A stretch of 58,770 nt of DNA from Acidobacteriota bacterium. GTDB taxonomy: Bacteria > Acidobacteriota > Terriglobia > Bryobacterales > Bryobacteraceae. Positions 44,790 to 55,521 of the stretch are shown piece after piece (position 1 is the first letter of the stretch; each line of letters starts with the position of its first letter). Location: positions 1 through 58,770 of the forward strand of contig JACQZR010000149.1 of assembly GCA_016213775.1 (NCBI GenBank). Reading direction: 5' to 3'. The notes beneath the pieces were generated by a model. That model had not been told where the DNA came from, ran no database searches, and saw only the letters and a program-made list of their open reading frames with translations. The position numbers were made by a program, and so were the translations under genes.

Positions 44790-46601
44790 TCACGGCAACT
44801 CCCTGATTTGAATATTCCGGAACCGGTGTTTGCCCCCCGGAATCCAGCGATTCCCGCCATGCACCTGCACCGCAATCATCCCCTCCGTCGCACCTCCTGG
44901 CAGATGATTCTCCGTGTCGCGCCAGTCCGTGATCTTGATCCCGTTCATCCATACCTGAATGCGCGGGACATCGCCCTCAATGCGCGCCCGCAGTTGATTC
45001 CAATCACCGCGCTTCCACGCATCCTGCCAGTTCGGAATGAACCCCTTCACGTTCTGCAGCCGTTCGCCGTACACACCGCCTACCGTGCCGCCATCCAGAT
45101 AATCCAACAGAACCTGGTATGCCTCACCCTTTTCGCTCGCCCGCAGAAACAGCCCGCTGTCGTTGCCGTAATCCGGACTAACTTCAATCGAAATTTCGAA
45201 GTTCTTGTACTTCCGGTCGGTCAGAAGAATGCCGCCATGCCCCGGCTTATCCTGCGTGCCGGTGATCGCCCCCCTCTCCACCTTCCAACCCTGTGTCTCT
45301 CCGTGGTGATTCACCTTGCTGATGTGCCATCCCGATAGATCGCTCCCATTGAAGATCGTCTGGAACTGCGTATCGCCCGGGATCAGTTCAAAGCGATGCG
45401 GCATCGGCTGCGCGGCCCTCCGCTGCTTGGCAATCAACTCGTTATCCACGGCATCAAGCCCGGACGTCGCCAGCGCCATCGCATCGAGCGGTTCTTTTTC
45501 CAGCGGCACTTGTAGATTCCGCCACCGCGCATTGTGAATCGCCGTGTGTTTCAACGTGTATTGATGCACCTGCCAGGCCTGTGCCCACATCGGCGTCCGC
45601 ACTGCCGACAGATTCACTCCGGCAGCGAGTTGCGCCGCCGTCCACGTGCCCATCTCCTCGCCATCAATCAACAGCGTGTGATTCCCCGCCGCAAGGCCGC
45701 TCACCTTCACCATCTGCCGGTTGAGCGCCTCCTGGAAATCCGAAGACCTGACGGCGAGCGACATGACAGGATCCGACATGTCCACCGGCATCGGCAGCGC
45801 GTCGTCCTTCTGCGTCCACGCCACGGCCCGCCCAAAGGCAGCCTGCGTCACCGCCGTGTTCCCCGTCCTCCCCACCCGCTTGCCCGCTGCATCGATCTCC
45901 ACGCTGCTCACCATCGCAGGCGCATTCCACGCCTTCAACAGCGATGCCGCCATGATCAAATGCCCCGACGCCCCCGGATGCACGCGATCCGGAAGTATCT
46001 TCGTCGATAGCTCCGCATCCGCCGCCTTGGCGCGTTTCAGCATCTCCGCCACCGGACGGTTGAGATCGGCCAGAATCAGACTCTCCTTCGCCGACAGTTC
46101 TTTCAGAAAATCGGCGTAGCGCAAGAGTGTGGCGTTATACCCGCCAGGAAAGCCCGGCGCGCGCGTGACGTCATCGTAGGGCGACGGTTGGATCGCCGTA
46201 ATCCGAATCCCCGGCGCTTCCTTCTTCAGCGTCTGCACAAGCTGCCGGTACCCGCTCGAGTAGATACTGAAGATCTGTTGATCAAACGTCCGGTACCGCC
46301 CGTCGTTCATCCCCAACATCACCGTCACTATGGTCGGCTTGTACGCAAGCACGTCCCGCGACAACCGCTCGCGAATCCCGCCCCCGGCGCCGCCGGTCAC
46401 GCGATCCCCGCCCCACCCCGAATGCGTAAACGTGACATTGCGGTTCGGAAACCGCGTCACCACAAACGTCTCCGCGAAGGTCGTGTACAGCCTCTGATCA
46501 GTAATGCTGTCGCCGAAGAACACCACCCGGTCGCCGTCCTTGATCTGAAACTCCTGCCCAAACAGGCACAGGGATAAGGAGAAAACAAGTGCAAGTCTCA
46601 T
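44790..46601 (-). CDS. Secreted SGNH hydrolase fused to a DUF1080 domain
   Basis: The 603-residue protein has a signal peptide (MRLALVFSLSLCLFGQ). Residues about 20-230 are an SGNH/GDSL esterase with blocks VVFFGDSITD (nucleophile Ser), GWGGDRV, MLGMNDG and DRVHPGASGH (catalytic Asp-His). A middle region of about 170 residues follows, then a C-terminal DUF1080 (3-keto-disaccharide hydrolase-like) domain: FQTIFNGSDLSGW, GGILLTDRKYKNFEISIEV and WNQLRARIEGD. Together they suggest de-esterification and binding or cleavage of glycans. The adjoining sulfatase remnant hints at a once larger polysaccharide-degrading set. Confidence 0.87.
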   Translation of the reverse strand: MRLALVFSLSLCLFGQEFQIKDGDRVVFFGDSITDQRLYTTFAETFVVTRFPNRNVTFTHSGWGGDRVTGGAGGGIRERLSRDVLAYKPTIVTVMLGMNDGRYRTFDQQIFSIYSSGYRQLVQTLKKEAPGIRITAIQPSPYDDVTRAPGFPGGYNATLLRYADFLKELSAKESLILADLNRPVAEMLKRAKAADAELSTKILPDRVHPGASGHLIMAASLLKAWNAPAMVSSVEIDAAGKRVGRTGNTAVTQAAFGRAVAWTQKDDALPMPVDMSDPVMSLAVRSSDFQEALNRQMVKVSGLAAGNHTLLIDGEEMGTWTAAQLAAGVNLSAVRTPMWAQAWQVHQYTLKHTAIHNARWRNLQVPLEKEPLDAMALATSGLDAVDNELIAKQRRAAQPMPHRFELIPGDTQFQTIFNGSDLSGWHISKVNHHGETQGWKVERGAITGTQDKPGHGGILLTDRKYKNFEISIEVSPDYGNDSGLFLRASEKGEAYQVLLDYLDGGTVGGVYGERLQNVKGFIPNWQDAWKRGDWNQLRARIEGDVPRIQVWMNGIKITDWRDTENHLPGGATEGMIAVQVHGGNRWIPGGKHRFRNIQIRELP

Positions 46602-46915
46602 CGCGCGCTATTCTACCGCACGGGCGAGCAGGAATTGCTGCCCGGATTCGATGGTTCGTCTCGAAGTGGAGTTGGAAGGTCGCGTGCGACGTCGCTTTCT
46701 TAGTCGGTCGTCTCATCAGAGGCGTGGCCGGTGCCGGTCCTTCAGTCACATTCGAGGAAGCGTGCAAAGCGCTGCTCGCTCCCCACGTCGGGGGAAATTC
46801 TTACACCGTTCTAACAATTCTCCCGGCTTTCCAAATCTTCCTCTAACACTGGCCACTTCTAATCAATATAGGAGAACACGCACAACGTTCTCCAAAAACA
46901 GAGAGGAGCACCCAA
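46602..46915. other. Intergenic region upstream of the YHYH pair
   Basis: Between the divergent SGNH-DUF1080 and YHYH genes I see no credible gene. The last bases hold AGAGAGGAGC before ATG 46916, a strong ribosome-binding site. The segment around 46840-46910 is unusually AT-rich (CTTCTAATCAATATAGG) and probably contains the YHYH promoter; no exact sigma-70 pair could be fixed. Confidence 0.4.
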
Positions 46916-48799
46916 ATGAGTCTGAAAATAACAACAATCACTTTGCTGGCTGTAGCCGCATTCGGACAACCGCCCGGCCCCCGGCCCTCTGGAGACGGCA
47001 TCTGGAACCGCAATGCCGCCTATGGAGAAGTCGAAACTTTTGACCCTTGCAACGGCCACCAGCCGGGCGAAGGCACTTACCACTACCACCTCAATCCGAT
47101 TTGCCTCCGCGCGCAACTGGATGACAACGTGGTGGCGGTCTCAACGGGACGCCTGGGCACGCAGTACGCCGAGAAGGCAGACGAATGGACCCACTCCAAA
47201 ATCCTCGGTTGGGCGCTGGACGGACATCCCATCTACGGACCTTACGGCTATTCCGATCCCATGGATCCGAAAAGCTCCATCAAGAGGGTGCAGCCGGGCT
47301 TTCAACTACGTTCCATCACACAGCGGCACACGCTTCCGGATTGGGCGCTCTCCTACCACGGACTCACCTCTCCGGTTCTGAACCGCACCCAATACGGGCC
47401 AGACGTGAGCGATCGCTTTCCACTCGGCCGATACGTGGAGGATTACGAATACGCACCCGGCACGGGAGACCTGGACCAGTACAATGGCCGCTTCACAGCT
47501 ACGCCAGAATACCCCGGCGGCACGTATGCCTATTTTGTGACGCTCTCCCCCGACGGGAATCCGGCCTTTCCCTATGTCATCAATGTCCAATTCTATGGCA
47601 CCGTTCCGGCAAGGTCGGCACCGGGTTCCGGGGCTGACTACTTCAGAGGCGGCGCTCTCACAGGCAGCCCCTCGGATGATCCGCGGCTTGCGAGTTGGTA
47701 TACGAAAGGTTCCCTGCGGAATGCGGTTGCCATCAGCGGCCTCGATCCATCTGCCGGAGCTTCCACCACGTGGCCTAAGCACGACACACCCTCGTTGGCG
47801 GACACCCAGCGAATTCAATATGACGCCCAAAACGTCTATGTAACCTCGAACGATCTGCCCAGCTATCCCATAGGCCCGTGGTTCGACGCAATGGGAACGT
47901 CAGGAGTTTTCATCAACTGGCCCGAGAGGCAGACTCTGAACGGCCGGTTTCCGCGCAACCCCTCACCGGCGGCCAATAAACCCAAAAGCGAGCTCGGCGC
48001 CGTGGGCATGTGGGTGAACGGCGTGGCGATCTTCAACACACTCGATGGCGCGAGCTACAGTTCGGGTTCGCGTGACGACGTTGGTGGCGGCCTGGTATCG
48101 CCCCGGGCGATGCATGTGTCCGCCGCCTCGGACGAGCGGGGACCCCTCGCCGCCGGTTCAATCGTCTCAGCCTATGCCGAACTAAGCGCAGTTCTGGCGA
48201 CAACGACAGAGAAAGCCAGCGGCGCCGTCTGGCCGCTCGACCTTGGCGGTACGACCGTTACGGTAGTGGATTCGGCGGGTGCGCGCCTGCGCGCTGCGGT
48301 CGGCTACGCCTCACCAACCCTCGTCACTTACCTCATGCCGCGGAACGCCGCAACGGGACCCGGCGAAGTGATTATCACATCCGGCGGCACAGCCGTGCGC
48401 GGTAAGGTCAACATCGTTCCCACCTATCCTGGAATCGCTCGCGCCAGAAACGACAACCTTGCCGCGGCGAATACGCTCACAGTCGACGGCGACAAGACGA
48501 TCACCGGATCAGCGGCGGCTACCAACGATGATGGCCAGGTCGTGCCCGCTCCGATCGATCTTTCCGCCGGCAGCGTCTATCTGACTTTGAATGGCACGGG
48601 GATCGGAACCGCAGCCGTTACTGCTACCATCGGAGACGTCGACGCCACTGTCGCCGAATCCGGACCCCAACCCGAGTCTCCAGGCCTCGATTACGTCACT
48701 CTGCTCATTCCGTCCAGCCTGGCCGGCAAAGGCAAACTCGACGTTGTCGTAACTGCGGCGGGCAAGCCCTCGAATCCGGTTTACATCGTAATCCAATGA
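46916..48799 (+). CDS. Exported YHYH-domain protein with TIGR03437 C-terminus
   Basis: The 627-residue protein has a signal peptide (SLKITTITLLAVAAFGQ). Its YHYH domain has the canonical motif GTYHYHLNPICL (about residues 57-68), then LDGHPIYGPYGYSDP and EDYEYAPGTGDLDQYNGRF. From about residue 390 it carries the Solibacter-type C-terminal domain TIGR03437 (GSIVSAYAELSAV, YLMPRNAATGPGEVIITSGG, DYVTLLIPSSLAGKGKLDVVV), frequent in Bryobacterales surface proteins. YHYH proteins have no established activity. The gene overlaps the next by four bases (ATGA), so the two products are made together. Confidence 0.85.
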   Translation: MSLKITTITLLAVAAFGQPPGPRPSGDGIWNRNAAYGEVETFDPCNGHQPGEGTYHYHLNPICLRAQLDDNVVAVSTGRLGTQYAEKADEWTHSKILGWALDGHPIYGPYGYSDPMDPKSSIKRVQPGFQLRSITQRHTLPDWALSYHGLTSPVLNRTQYGPDVSDRFPLGRYVEDYEYAPGTGDLDQYNGRFTATPEYPGGTYAYFVTLSPDGNPAFPYVINVQFYGTVPARSAPGSGADYFRGGALTGSPSDDPRLASWYTKGSLRNAVAISGLDPSAGASTTWPKHDTPSLADTQRIQYDAQNVYVTSNDLPSYPIGPWFDAMGTSGVFINWPERQTLNGRFPRNPSPAANKPKSELGAVGMWVNGVAIFNTLDGASYSSGSRDDVGGGLVSPRAMHVSAASDERGPLAAGSIVSAYAELSAVLATTTEKASGAVWPLDLGGTTVTVVDSAGARLRAAVGYASPTLVTYLMPRNAATGPGEVIITSGGTAVRGKVNIVPTYPGIARARNDNLAAANTLTVDGDKTITGSAAATNDDGQVVPAPIDLSAGSVYLTLNGTGIGTAAVTATIGDVDATVAESGPQPESPGLDYVTLLIPSSLAGKGKLDVVVTAAGKPSNPVYIVIQ

Positions 48800-50724
48800 G
48801 ACTCCCCCTGCTCTTATTGCCTCTCTGCTGTCGATTGGCCTTCGGCTCCGAGCCCGTCCTCACGGCATGGATCATGAGTCCATCGGGCAGCTCCGGAGCA
48901 TCCCGGTCGCAACCCGAGGTCCATTCTGTCTCTGTTAACGAGCAGTACGTCACCGTACATTCCGCCGGGCTGTCCGTGCGGTACTTCGGTCCATTACAAT
49001 CACGGCCGATTCCTGCCGCGGGCTTGCAGAGTTTTGAGTTCCGGATTCCGGTCCACCCGCGGCCGGAGAGCGGACGGCACACCCGCGTGCCGGCGGATGT
49101 GCTCGGGGTGTTCGTCAATGGCCTGCCGATCTACAACCAGTTCGAGTCGCTTTCCTGGAACGGAGCCAATGTCTGGCACTATGACGCCGTCGCCCAAAGA
49201 GATAACGGCACGCTCACCGCATCGGGCCGTGCACGAGCGGATCTGACTCATCCCAGCCCGCCGGGCCTACTGGATGAGCTGGCCCTTCCCGCTTCCCGGC
49301 ACTCACCGCTGATCGGATTCGCATTGGACGGATACCCGGTGTATGGTCCATGGGCGTATTCGGAAGCCGGAGGCGGAGGCGAGTTGCGGAGAATGCGTTC
49401 CAGCTATCGCCTCCGCTCCCAAGTCCAGCGCCGGAGCTGGCCCGGCGGGATCCAACTGATGCCCGCGCAATACGGCCCCGATCGAACCGCCGAACCTCCT
49501 GGGACGTTCGCGGAGGACTACGAGTACGTTCGTGGTTCCGGCGATCTTGACGAGCACAATGGCCGCTTTGCCGTCACCCCTGAATATCCGCAAGGCACCT
49601 ACGCCTATTTCCTGACCACCGACGCGGCGGGACGGCTCGCCTTTCCATACCTGATTGGCCCGACCTTCTACGGTCGTGTGACCCCCTCCGGCGAGCAGAC
49701 ATGGCACACACTCGCTTGCAAACGGATCCACCTTGCTGCCGATCTGCCACGAATCGAAGCAAACCGTCCGGTTCGCCTCCACCTTCAGGCGAAAGATGCA
49801 GCCGGCGATCCGATCCGCGCCTTCGAATACGTGCACGAACGCCCGATCCACCTCCTCATCGCCTCCGCGGATCTTGCGGACTTCGATCACATCCATCCGG
49901 AGCTGTCCCCGTCAGATTCGTTCGAGGTGACGTACACTTTCCGGCACGGCGGAAGATATCGGATTTGGGCGGATTATTCACTGCCAGGAGAAGCACCTCA
50001 TCTGGAGGAGTTCGATGTGACCGTCGAAGGCCCCGGCCGGCCGGAGCAGAAGCTTGTCGCCTCCGCTTCATTCACCCAGACTGCCGGCCCATTGATGGTG
50101 TCCCTCACGCTGCCGCCGCGGCTGTCTGCCGGCAAGGATGTTCCTTTCACTCTCAAGTTCACAGGCTCAACTGAGGCACTGGAGCCCTATCTTGGCGCGT
50201 GGGCGCACGTGATCGTGGTAGGCAGCGGCTGGCGAAGCTTCGCCCACGCCCATCCAATCGACTCGCCTGGTTTGGTTCACACGCACGCTCCCGCTGGTCC
50301 CCCGCCGGAGGAAGTGCGGATCTTGACCAGTTTCCCAACCCAAGGAATGTACAAACTCTGGGTGCAATTGCAGAACGCCGGACAAGTGCTTACGATTCCT
50401 TTCGTGCTGGCGGTGGGGCCGAAAGTCGCGGCTTCTACAAAGACAGTGCGCCCCATTCCAACAGGCGCCTATCGGATTCGCATTTCCCAACACGGATACA
50501 ATCCCGCGAATGTTACGATCCCCGCGAACGCCCCCGTTACGCTCGCTTTCACGCGCGAATCCACGCCAAACTGCGGCGCCGAGGTCGTGTTTCCGGCACT
50601 TGGTCTTCGGAAAGCGCTACCACTGGGAGAGACGGTGCTCATTCAGCTACCGGCGCAGACGGCCAGCGAAATCAGCTTCTCCTGCGGAATGGGAATGTAC
50701 CGCGCCATGATTGTTGCACGGTGA
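48796..50724 (+). CDS. Exported YHYH-like protein with YtkA-like domains and a C-terminal cupredoxin
   Basis: The 642-residue protein has a signal peptide and an N-terminal YHYH-family domain in which the YHYH motif itself is lost (ARADLTHPSPPG) but ALDGYPVYGPWAYSE and EDYEYVRGSGDLDEHNGRF remain. Two middle domains are of the YtkA/FixH-like type with His-Pro pairs (FDHIHPELSP; YLGAWAHVIVVG, FAHAHPID). The last about 90 residues are a cupredoxin of the kind linked to copper proteins: HGYNPANVTIPAN, CGAEVVFPALGL and the Met/Cys-rich ISFSCGMGMYRAMIV. Metal, probably copper, binding is inferred. It is translationally coupled to the first YHYH gene. Confidence 0.82.
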   Translation: MRLPLLLLPLCCRLAFGSEPVLTAWIMSPSGSSGASRSQPEVHSVSVNEQYVTVHSAGLSVRYFGPLQSRPIPAAGLQSFEFRIPVHPRPESGRHTRVPADVLGVFVNGLPIYNQFESLSWNGANVWHYDAVAQRDNGTLTASGRARADLTHPSPPGLLDELALPASRHSPLIGFALDGYPVYGPWAYSEAGGGGELRRMRSSYRLRSQVQRRSWPGGIQLMPAQYGPDRTAEPPGTFAEDYEYVRGSGDLDEHNGRFAVTPEYPQGTYAYFLTTDAAGRLAFPYLIGPTFYGRVTPSGEQTWHTLACKRIHLAADLPRIEANRPVRLHLQAKDAAGDPIRAFEYVHERPIHLLIASADLADFDHIHPELSPSDSFEVTYTFRHGGRYRIWADYSLPGEAPHLEEFDVTVEGPGRPEQKLVASASFTQTAGPLMVSLTLPPRLSAGKDVPFTLKFTGSTEALEPYLGAWAHVIVVGSGWRSFAHAHPIDSPGLVHTHAPAGPPPEEVRILTSFPTQGMYKLWVQLQNAGQVLTIPFVLAVGPKVAASTKTVRPIPTGAYRIRISQHGYNPANVTIPANAPVTLAFTRESTPNCGAEVVFPALGLRKALPLGETVLIQLPAQTASEISFSCGMGMYRAMIVAR

Positions 50725-50737
50725 ACCCGCATGTGTT

Positions 50738-52645
50738 TCACTTCAATTCGAGATCCACAACCTGAATGGAGTAGCCGGGCATTGTGTGTTCCACGCGCTG
50801 GCTGTTCACGGTCATGTTGGATGTCACTGGCACAACGCGCTCCGGATGCGCGATGGTGTTGGTGGCGCGCAGCGAATCCGCTTTCAGAGTCTGGATGCGG
50901 GCCTTGTGTGCCCCATTGCTCAGACCCTTCAAGTCCAATGTGACTGGCTGCGGTAACGACGTTCCATTCACCAGCTTCAAGCAAAGCCGATTCGCTTTTT
51001 GAGAGACCGTGGCCGAATAGAAGAACTTCTCTCCGGCGCCGCCGGCAGCGGTTTCGACCGTGTGGTCACCGAGGCAGGAACTGAACAGCACCTGCGCGTA
51101 GTACGGCGGGGAACCATAGCTGTTCATCGCGTCGTAGCCGATCAGGTCGGAACTCCATTGCATGCCGCCAGGATTGACGTTGACAAACAGCGGCGCATAG
51201 GCGGCCATGATGACGATGTCGCTGTTGCGCTCCAGTCCTGTGAGGAAGGCGGCATCGCCGAGAGCTGCACCCAGGTTCGGGGTCGGGCTGCCTTCGCGCG
51301 TCGCCCATTCGCCGACGAAGATCCTGGGACCCTTGCGGTCGGCTGAGTCGTAGCGTTTCGCCAACTGGAACATCTCCTGATGCCGCTTGTAGTAATGGTC
51401 GTCCAGGACGTCGGCGGCTGTGTCCTTGACCGGCATCGAAGCGATCACCTGGATTTTGGGATACCTTGCTTTGATCGCTTTGTAGTATTGCGCAAAGCGG
51501 CCTTCGTAGGAACGCGACCGGTCGAAATTGTCCTCGTTGCCGACCTCGACATAACGCACAGGGAACGGCGCGGGATGGCCGTGACTGGCGCGCAGCGCGC
51601 CGCCCTTGGTTTCCGGCCCTCCGGTAACGTACTCGATCTCGTCGAGGGCCTCCTCCACGTAAGGCTCGAGGTCGGGCCCGGGCTTCACCACCTGGCCTCC
51701 TAGCGAGTAGCCGGCAAAGACTCCGAGGAGAGGCTCCATGTTGAGGTCCTCGCACCAAAGCAGGAATTCGAGCAGCCCCATGCCGTCCGAGGAATGGTAA
51801 TTCCACGTGGTGGGATGAGTGGGGCGGTCCACCAGTGGGCCGACGGTCTTTCTCCAATCAAAGCGCGTCTCGATTCGATTCCCTTCGAGATAGTTTCCAC
51901 CGGGAAAGCGCAGGAACTTGGGGCGCATGGCCGCCAGCTTCTCCATGATGTCGATACGGTTGCCGTTGGGCCGTCCTTTGTATGTTGGAGGGAAAAGAGA
52001 GACTAACTGGAGCCACACGGTGGCAGGCCGGTCCACCATCAACTCGAAATGGTTTTCCGCGGAGGCGGCTACACTGCCGGAGAGCATTTCGTAGTTGTAC
52101 TCTTTCCATTCGGTTCCGTTGATGGTGATGGATGAGGTAGCCAGGATCTTCTGCGAATGGTCCGAGACCAGCGCCAGCTTCAGCGGCAGCGGATCCGCTG
52201 ACTTGCTCTTTGCGAAGAGAGAGCCCTTGTAGCGTGTGTTCGGGCGCACGGCGATGCCCCAGTAGCCCTCGTTGAGAAGCGCTGCCGGACCGTCCGTGCT
52301 GGCGGAGGCGACCTCGATTCTCGCGCTCCTCGTCAGCGCCTTGGACGGGCCGGTGCTGGCGTCGATGGACATTTTCGCCGCGGAGTTTCCCTTCTCGATG
52401 AGAAACCAGTTGAGAATGCCGGTCCAGTCCGAGCGGAAGGTACGGTTGCGGATCAACTCCGCGTAGAGTCCTCCGTCGTAGGAGTAATTGATCTCCTCCG
52501 TCATCAGGCCATAGAGGATCGGGCTGACGGCTGTTTTGGGTTGATTCAATTGAATGGTAAGTGTCGCCGGGGATTGTGCCCACAGACCGGCCGAGGTGAG
52601 TGAACTCATTACGAGGGCAATGCGCAAGATACGATGAGTCGTCAT
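50738..52645 (-). CDS. Exported GH51-like alpha-L-arabinofuranosidase
   Basis: The 635-residue protein begins [24 protein letters not shown], a signal peptide. GH51 features are [40 protein letters not shown], the acid/base Glu in [12 protein letters not shown] and the nucleophile region VGEWATREG. It should release arabinose from arabinoxylan or arabinan side chains. The start ATG overlaps the GH95 stop (ATGA), so it is translationally coupled and last in the operon. A carbohydrate-binding-like domain lies between about 110 and 230. Confidence 0.85.
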   Translation of the reverse strand: MTTHRILRIALVMSSLTSAGLWAQSPATLTIQLNQPKTAVSPILYGLMTEEINYSYDGGLYAELIRNRTFRSDWTGILNWFLIEKGNSAAKMSIDASTGPSKALTRSARIEVASASTDGPAALLNEGYWGIAVRPNTRYKGSLFAKSKSADPLPLKLALVSDHSQKILATSSITINGTEWKEYNYEMLSGSVAASAENHFELMVDRPATVWLQLVSLFPPTYKGRPNGNRIDIMEKLAAMRPKFLRFPGGNYLEGNRIETRFDWRKTVGPLVDRPTHPTTWNYHSSDGMGLLEFLLWCEDLNMEPLLGVFAGYSLGGQVVKPGPDLEPYVEEALDEIEYVTGGPETKGGALRASHGHPAPFPVRYVEVGNEDNFDRSRSYEGRFAQYYKAIKARYPKIQVIASMPVKDTAADVLDDHYYKRHQEMFQLAKRYDSADRKGPRIFVGEWATREGSPTPNLGAALGDAAFLTGLERNSDIVIMAAYAPLFVNVNPGGMQWSSDLIGYDAMNSYGSPPYYAQVLFSSCLGDHTVETAAGGAGEKFFYSATVSQKANRLCLKLVNGTSLPQPVTLDLKGLSNGAHKARIQTLKADSLRATNTIAHPERVVPVTSNMTVNSQRVEHTMPGYSIQVVDLELK

Positions 52646-55011
52646 ATGTTTGGTTCGAATTCGAAGGTGTAGGTGCTCTTCGCTTTGACACGCAGCCGGG
52701 ACGTCGTTGCGGAGACCGGCTCGGCGCGAACCGTCTGCTTGTTTTCGAGGATTGTCTTGATTCGCACACCGGGCGGGAACCGCAACGTGTGGACGCCGCC
52801 GGATGACGGCCGCAAAGAAGCGCCAGCCGGCAATCCGCCGCGCCACGTAAGGTCAACCTCCAAGCCACCGCGCGCGCGAAGCCCGGTTACCTTTCCGTCA
52901 CTCCAGGCGCGCGGCAAAGCCGGCAGCAGATTGATTTCACCGGAATGGCTTTGCAGCAACATTTCTGCAATCGCGGCGGTCGCGCCAAGGTTCCCGTCGA
53001 TCTGAAACGGCGGGTGATTGTCGAAGAGGTTTTCCAAGGTGGACTTGCTCAACAGGGCATTGAGGTTCTCGTATGCCAGGCCGGCGTCGCCGAGTCGGGT
53101 CCAGAAGGTGATGATCCAGGCGCGGCTCCATCCGGTATGCCCGCCGCCGTTTGCCAGACGCCGGTCGAGGGTGACCCGGGCGGCACGGGCCAGATCCGGA
53201 GTGGCGTGCGGTCTGATCCTGTCGCCGGGAAAGAGCGCGAACAGGTGGGAAATATGCCGGTGCCCCGGCTCCACCTCGTCGTAATCCTCGACCCATTCCT
53301 GGATCTGGCCATGTTTGCCGATCTTCAACGGGGCAAGCTTGTCGCGGGCTGCAGTCAATTCTTGCCGGAACTGCTTGTCGATGCCGAGAGTCTCGCTGGC
53401 CTGGATCAGCCTCTCAAAGAGGGCGCGGAGAATCTCCGTGTCCATGGTAGGCCCCATACACAGGACCGCCTTCTCGCCGGACGGCAGCCGGTATTCGTTC
53501 TCCGGTGAAGTGGATGGTCCGGTCAACAGGATCCCGCTGCTGTCCGGCACAAGGTAATCGAGGAAGAACTGCGCGGCTTCCTTCATTACTGGATAGGCGC
53601 GGGTGGCGAGAAACTTCCGATCCTGAGTGAACTCGTAATGATCAGCCAGATGCAAAGCAAGCCATGCGGCGCCCATAGGCCAGACACCCCAGCGTGCGCC
53701 ATCGATCGGCACGGCGTGGCCCCATAGGTCGGTGTTGTGGTGGAGGACAAACCCGCGGGCTCCGTAATAGGATTTCGCCACGCGCCGGCCGTCCTCGCGC
53801 GCGAGGTCGATGAGGTCGAACAACGGCTCGTGCAGTTCGGAGAGGTTACATGTTTCCGCGGGCCAGTAATTCATTTCCGTATTAATGTTGATGGTGTACT
53901 TACTGCCCCATGCAGGCCGCAGACTATCGTTCCATTTGCCCTGGAGATTGGCCGCCAGGCTTCCGGGCCTGCTGCTCGCGATCAGCAGGTACCTTCCGTA
54001 ATGGAAATAGAGAGCCAGCAGGTCGTTGTCCGTCGCGCCTTGCTGAACTTTCCGCAACCGCTCATCCGTCGGCAAGGCGCGGGCGGAGGGGTCCACCGGG
54101 AGCTCCAGTTGCATTCTGCGAAACAGCCGCTGATGGTCCTTGATATGGCCGGCCTTCAACGCGTCCACAGCCCGTGAGGCCGTGGCCAGATCCCGCGCGC
54201 ACGACGCGGCCAAATCGGGGCCGCGATAGTCCGTCGCTGCGACAAGCAGCAGCGTCACGCTGTCGGCAGCCCGGACCAACAGGAGGCCGCCGGAGCTCTC
54301 CATGTGCCCACCGGAGGCGATTGCCTTCACCTCCGCGCGGAAGCGAACGCCGGTGTTTCGCTCTCCGGGCGCGGCCTTCGGCAGGGCCTGCCCTGTGAGG
54401 ATGAGGCGGCCAGCGGCTGATTCTGATGTCGCGTCGGCCAGCCTGGTGATGTTGGCGCGGAATGAAATGCTGCCGGGCTTGTCGGCGCTAAGGTGCATGA
54501 CTATGGATCGCGCCGGGTAGGAGGCAAACACTTCCCGGCGGTAGTTGACGCCCTTGGCTTGGTAGCGGACCGAGGCGATTGCGGTATCAAGGTCAAGCTC
54601 GCGGCGATATTGCGAATGTTCCTCGACGCCATCGAATTCGAGTACCAGATCGCCGAGAGTCTGGTAGACGGGAAGCGCGCGGGGGACACTGATCATCGCA
54701 CGGTCAGCCAGAGCTTGCGCCTGGGCGGGGTGTCCCTGCTGCAGCAGGCGGCGGATCTCCGGCACGGCTTTGGCCGCTTCGGGGTTTGAGCGGTCTCGTT
54801 TTTCGCCAGTCCATACGGTATCTTCGTTGAGCTGCAGGCGCTCGGTTCCGACGCCGCCGAAGACCATGGCGGCCAACCGTCCGTTGCCGACCGGCAGCGC
54901 CTGCGTCCACGTGGTGGCCGGCTGGCGATACCAAAGCCGGAGGGCGCTTTCATCGGCAGCGAACATTCCAGTGGCGCACCCGGCCAGGCAAAGGATCAAT
55001 CTTCGTCGCAC
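52642..55011 (-). CDS. Exported GH95 alpha-L-fucosidase-like enzyme
   Basis: The product (789 residues from GTG 55011) has a signal-like start ([17 protein letters not shown]) and then the GH95 N-terminal domain: [32 protein letters not shown]. The catalytic (alpha/alpha)6 region is also clear: [59 protein letters not shown] and [18 protein letters not shown]95 inverting enzymes cleave alpha-1,2-linked L-fucose or L-galactose. The ATG-initiated longer frame overlaps the small gene upstream and was rejected; the exact start is uncertain. It is the second gene of a three-gene operon. Confidence 0.9.
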   Translation of the reverse strand: MRRRLILCLAGCATGMFAADESALRLWYRQPATTWTQALPVGNGRLAAMVFGGVGTERLQLNEDTVWTGEKRDRSNPEAAKAVPEIRRLLQQGHPAQAQALADRAMISVPRALPVYQTLGDLVLEFDGVEEHSQYRRELDLDTAIASVRYQAKGVNYRREVFASYPARSIVMHLSADKPGSISFRANITRLADATSESAAGRLILTGQALPKAAPGERNTGVRFRAEVKAIASGGHMESSGGLLLVRAADSVTLLLVAATDYRGPDLAASCARDLATASRAVDALKAGHIKDHQRLFRRMQLELPVDPSARALPTDERLRKVQQGATDNDLLALYFHYGRYLLIASSRPGSLAANLQGKWNDSLRPAWGSKYTININTEMNYWPAETCNLSELHEPLFDLIDLAREDGRRVAKSYYGARGFVLHHNTDLWGHAVPIDGARWGVWPMGAAWLALHLADHYEFTQDRKFLATRAYPVMKEAAQFFLDYLVPDSSGILLTGPSTSPENEYRLPSGEKAVLCMGPTMDTEILRALFERLIQASETLGIDKQFRQELTAARDKLAPLKIGKHGQIQEWVEDYDEVEPGHRHISHLFALFPGDRIRPHATPDLARAARVTLDRRLANGGGHTGWSRAWIITFWTRLGDAGLAYENLNALLSKSTLENLFDNHPPFQIDGNLGATAAIAEMLLQSHSGEINLLPALPRAWSDGKVTGLRARGGLEVDLTWRGGLPAGASLRPSSGGVHTLRFPPGVRIKTILENKQTVRAEPVSATTSRLRVKAKSTYTFEFEPNI

Positions 55012-55018
55012 GCGGAGA

Positions 55019-55261
55019 TCACCGGTCCTTTCTTCTCTGAGGGCGCCTGCGCCGAGGATATACCAACTCCAGACGGGCACCGCTGCCAAGCCCTGTGGCC
55101 TCGATCAAATCACGCAACGCCGCTCTATCCAAGCATACGGCGAGCCGGTGCCGCGAGCCATCGCTGTCCACCAGTTCGAGACGGCCATTCCTGGCGAACT
55201 CCGCTTCCAGGACTCTACCCAACGCGGCTTCACTTATCATATGTGGAATTCGTACCGTCAC
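55019..55261 (-). CDS. 80-residue protein of unknown function ahead of GH95
   Basis: The frame starts at a GTG preceded by an unusually strong ribosome-binding site (GGAGGGGG, about 6 bases away) and ends 7 bases before the GH95 start. The sequence [24 protein letters not shown] ... [32 protein letters not shown] looks like a compact alpha/beta domain with a Arg/Lys-rich tail ([11 protein letters not shown]). No family is recognised. Its placement suggests a cytoplasmic accessory or regulator of the glycosidase operon. Confidence 0.65.
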   Translation of the reverse strand: MTVRIPHMISEAALGRVLEAEFARNGRLELVDSDGSRHRLAVCLDRAALRDLIEATGLGSGARLELVYPRRRRPQRRKDR

Positions 55262-55521
55262 TGATCCCCCTCCAATCAGCCACCCTTCCTGAAAACGCTT
55301 ACACTAGCGCGGAGTTTCCCAATGCTACTGGTTTGACCGGCGTGCGGTCAAGTTCTGTACGGTGTCATCCTGGCGATAAATGCTTCAAAACGCAGATGGT
55401 TAGGAAGCCACTAGCATGCCGGCGCGGTTAACAGTTAAGGCCCAATCCGTTAGGCGTTAACGACTTCCTTCCGTCCAGGAAACTTGACCCGTTGTTCACT
55501 CCTGTGATATCACCGTCGGGT
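55262..55521. promoter_or_regulatory. Divergent control region with GTTAAC boxes
   Basis: This gap separates the minus-strand glycosidase operon from the plus-strand malectin regulator. It contains GTTAACAGTTAA (about 55427-55438) and CCGTTAGGCGTTAAC (about 55447-55461), related T/A boxes in a GC-rich background that could bind a regulator. No gene is seen here. Confidence 0.4.

Noticed and set aside
46651-47043. Short plus-strand frame before the first YHYH gene
   Set aside because: Arg/Ser-rich composition and overlap with the real start of the YHYH gene.
55011-55089. ATG-started extension of the GH95 gene
   Set aside because: It would run through the end of the 80-residue gene, which has its own strong ribosome-binding site, and it puts extra residues before the signal peptide.
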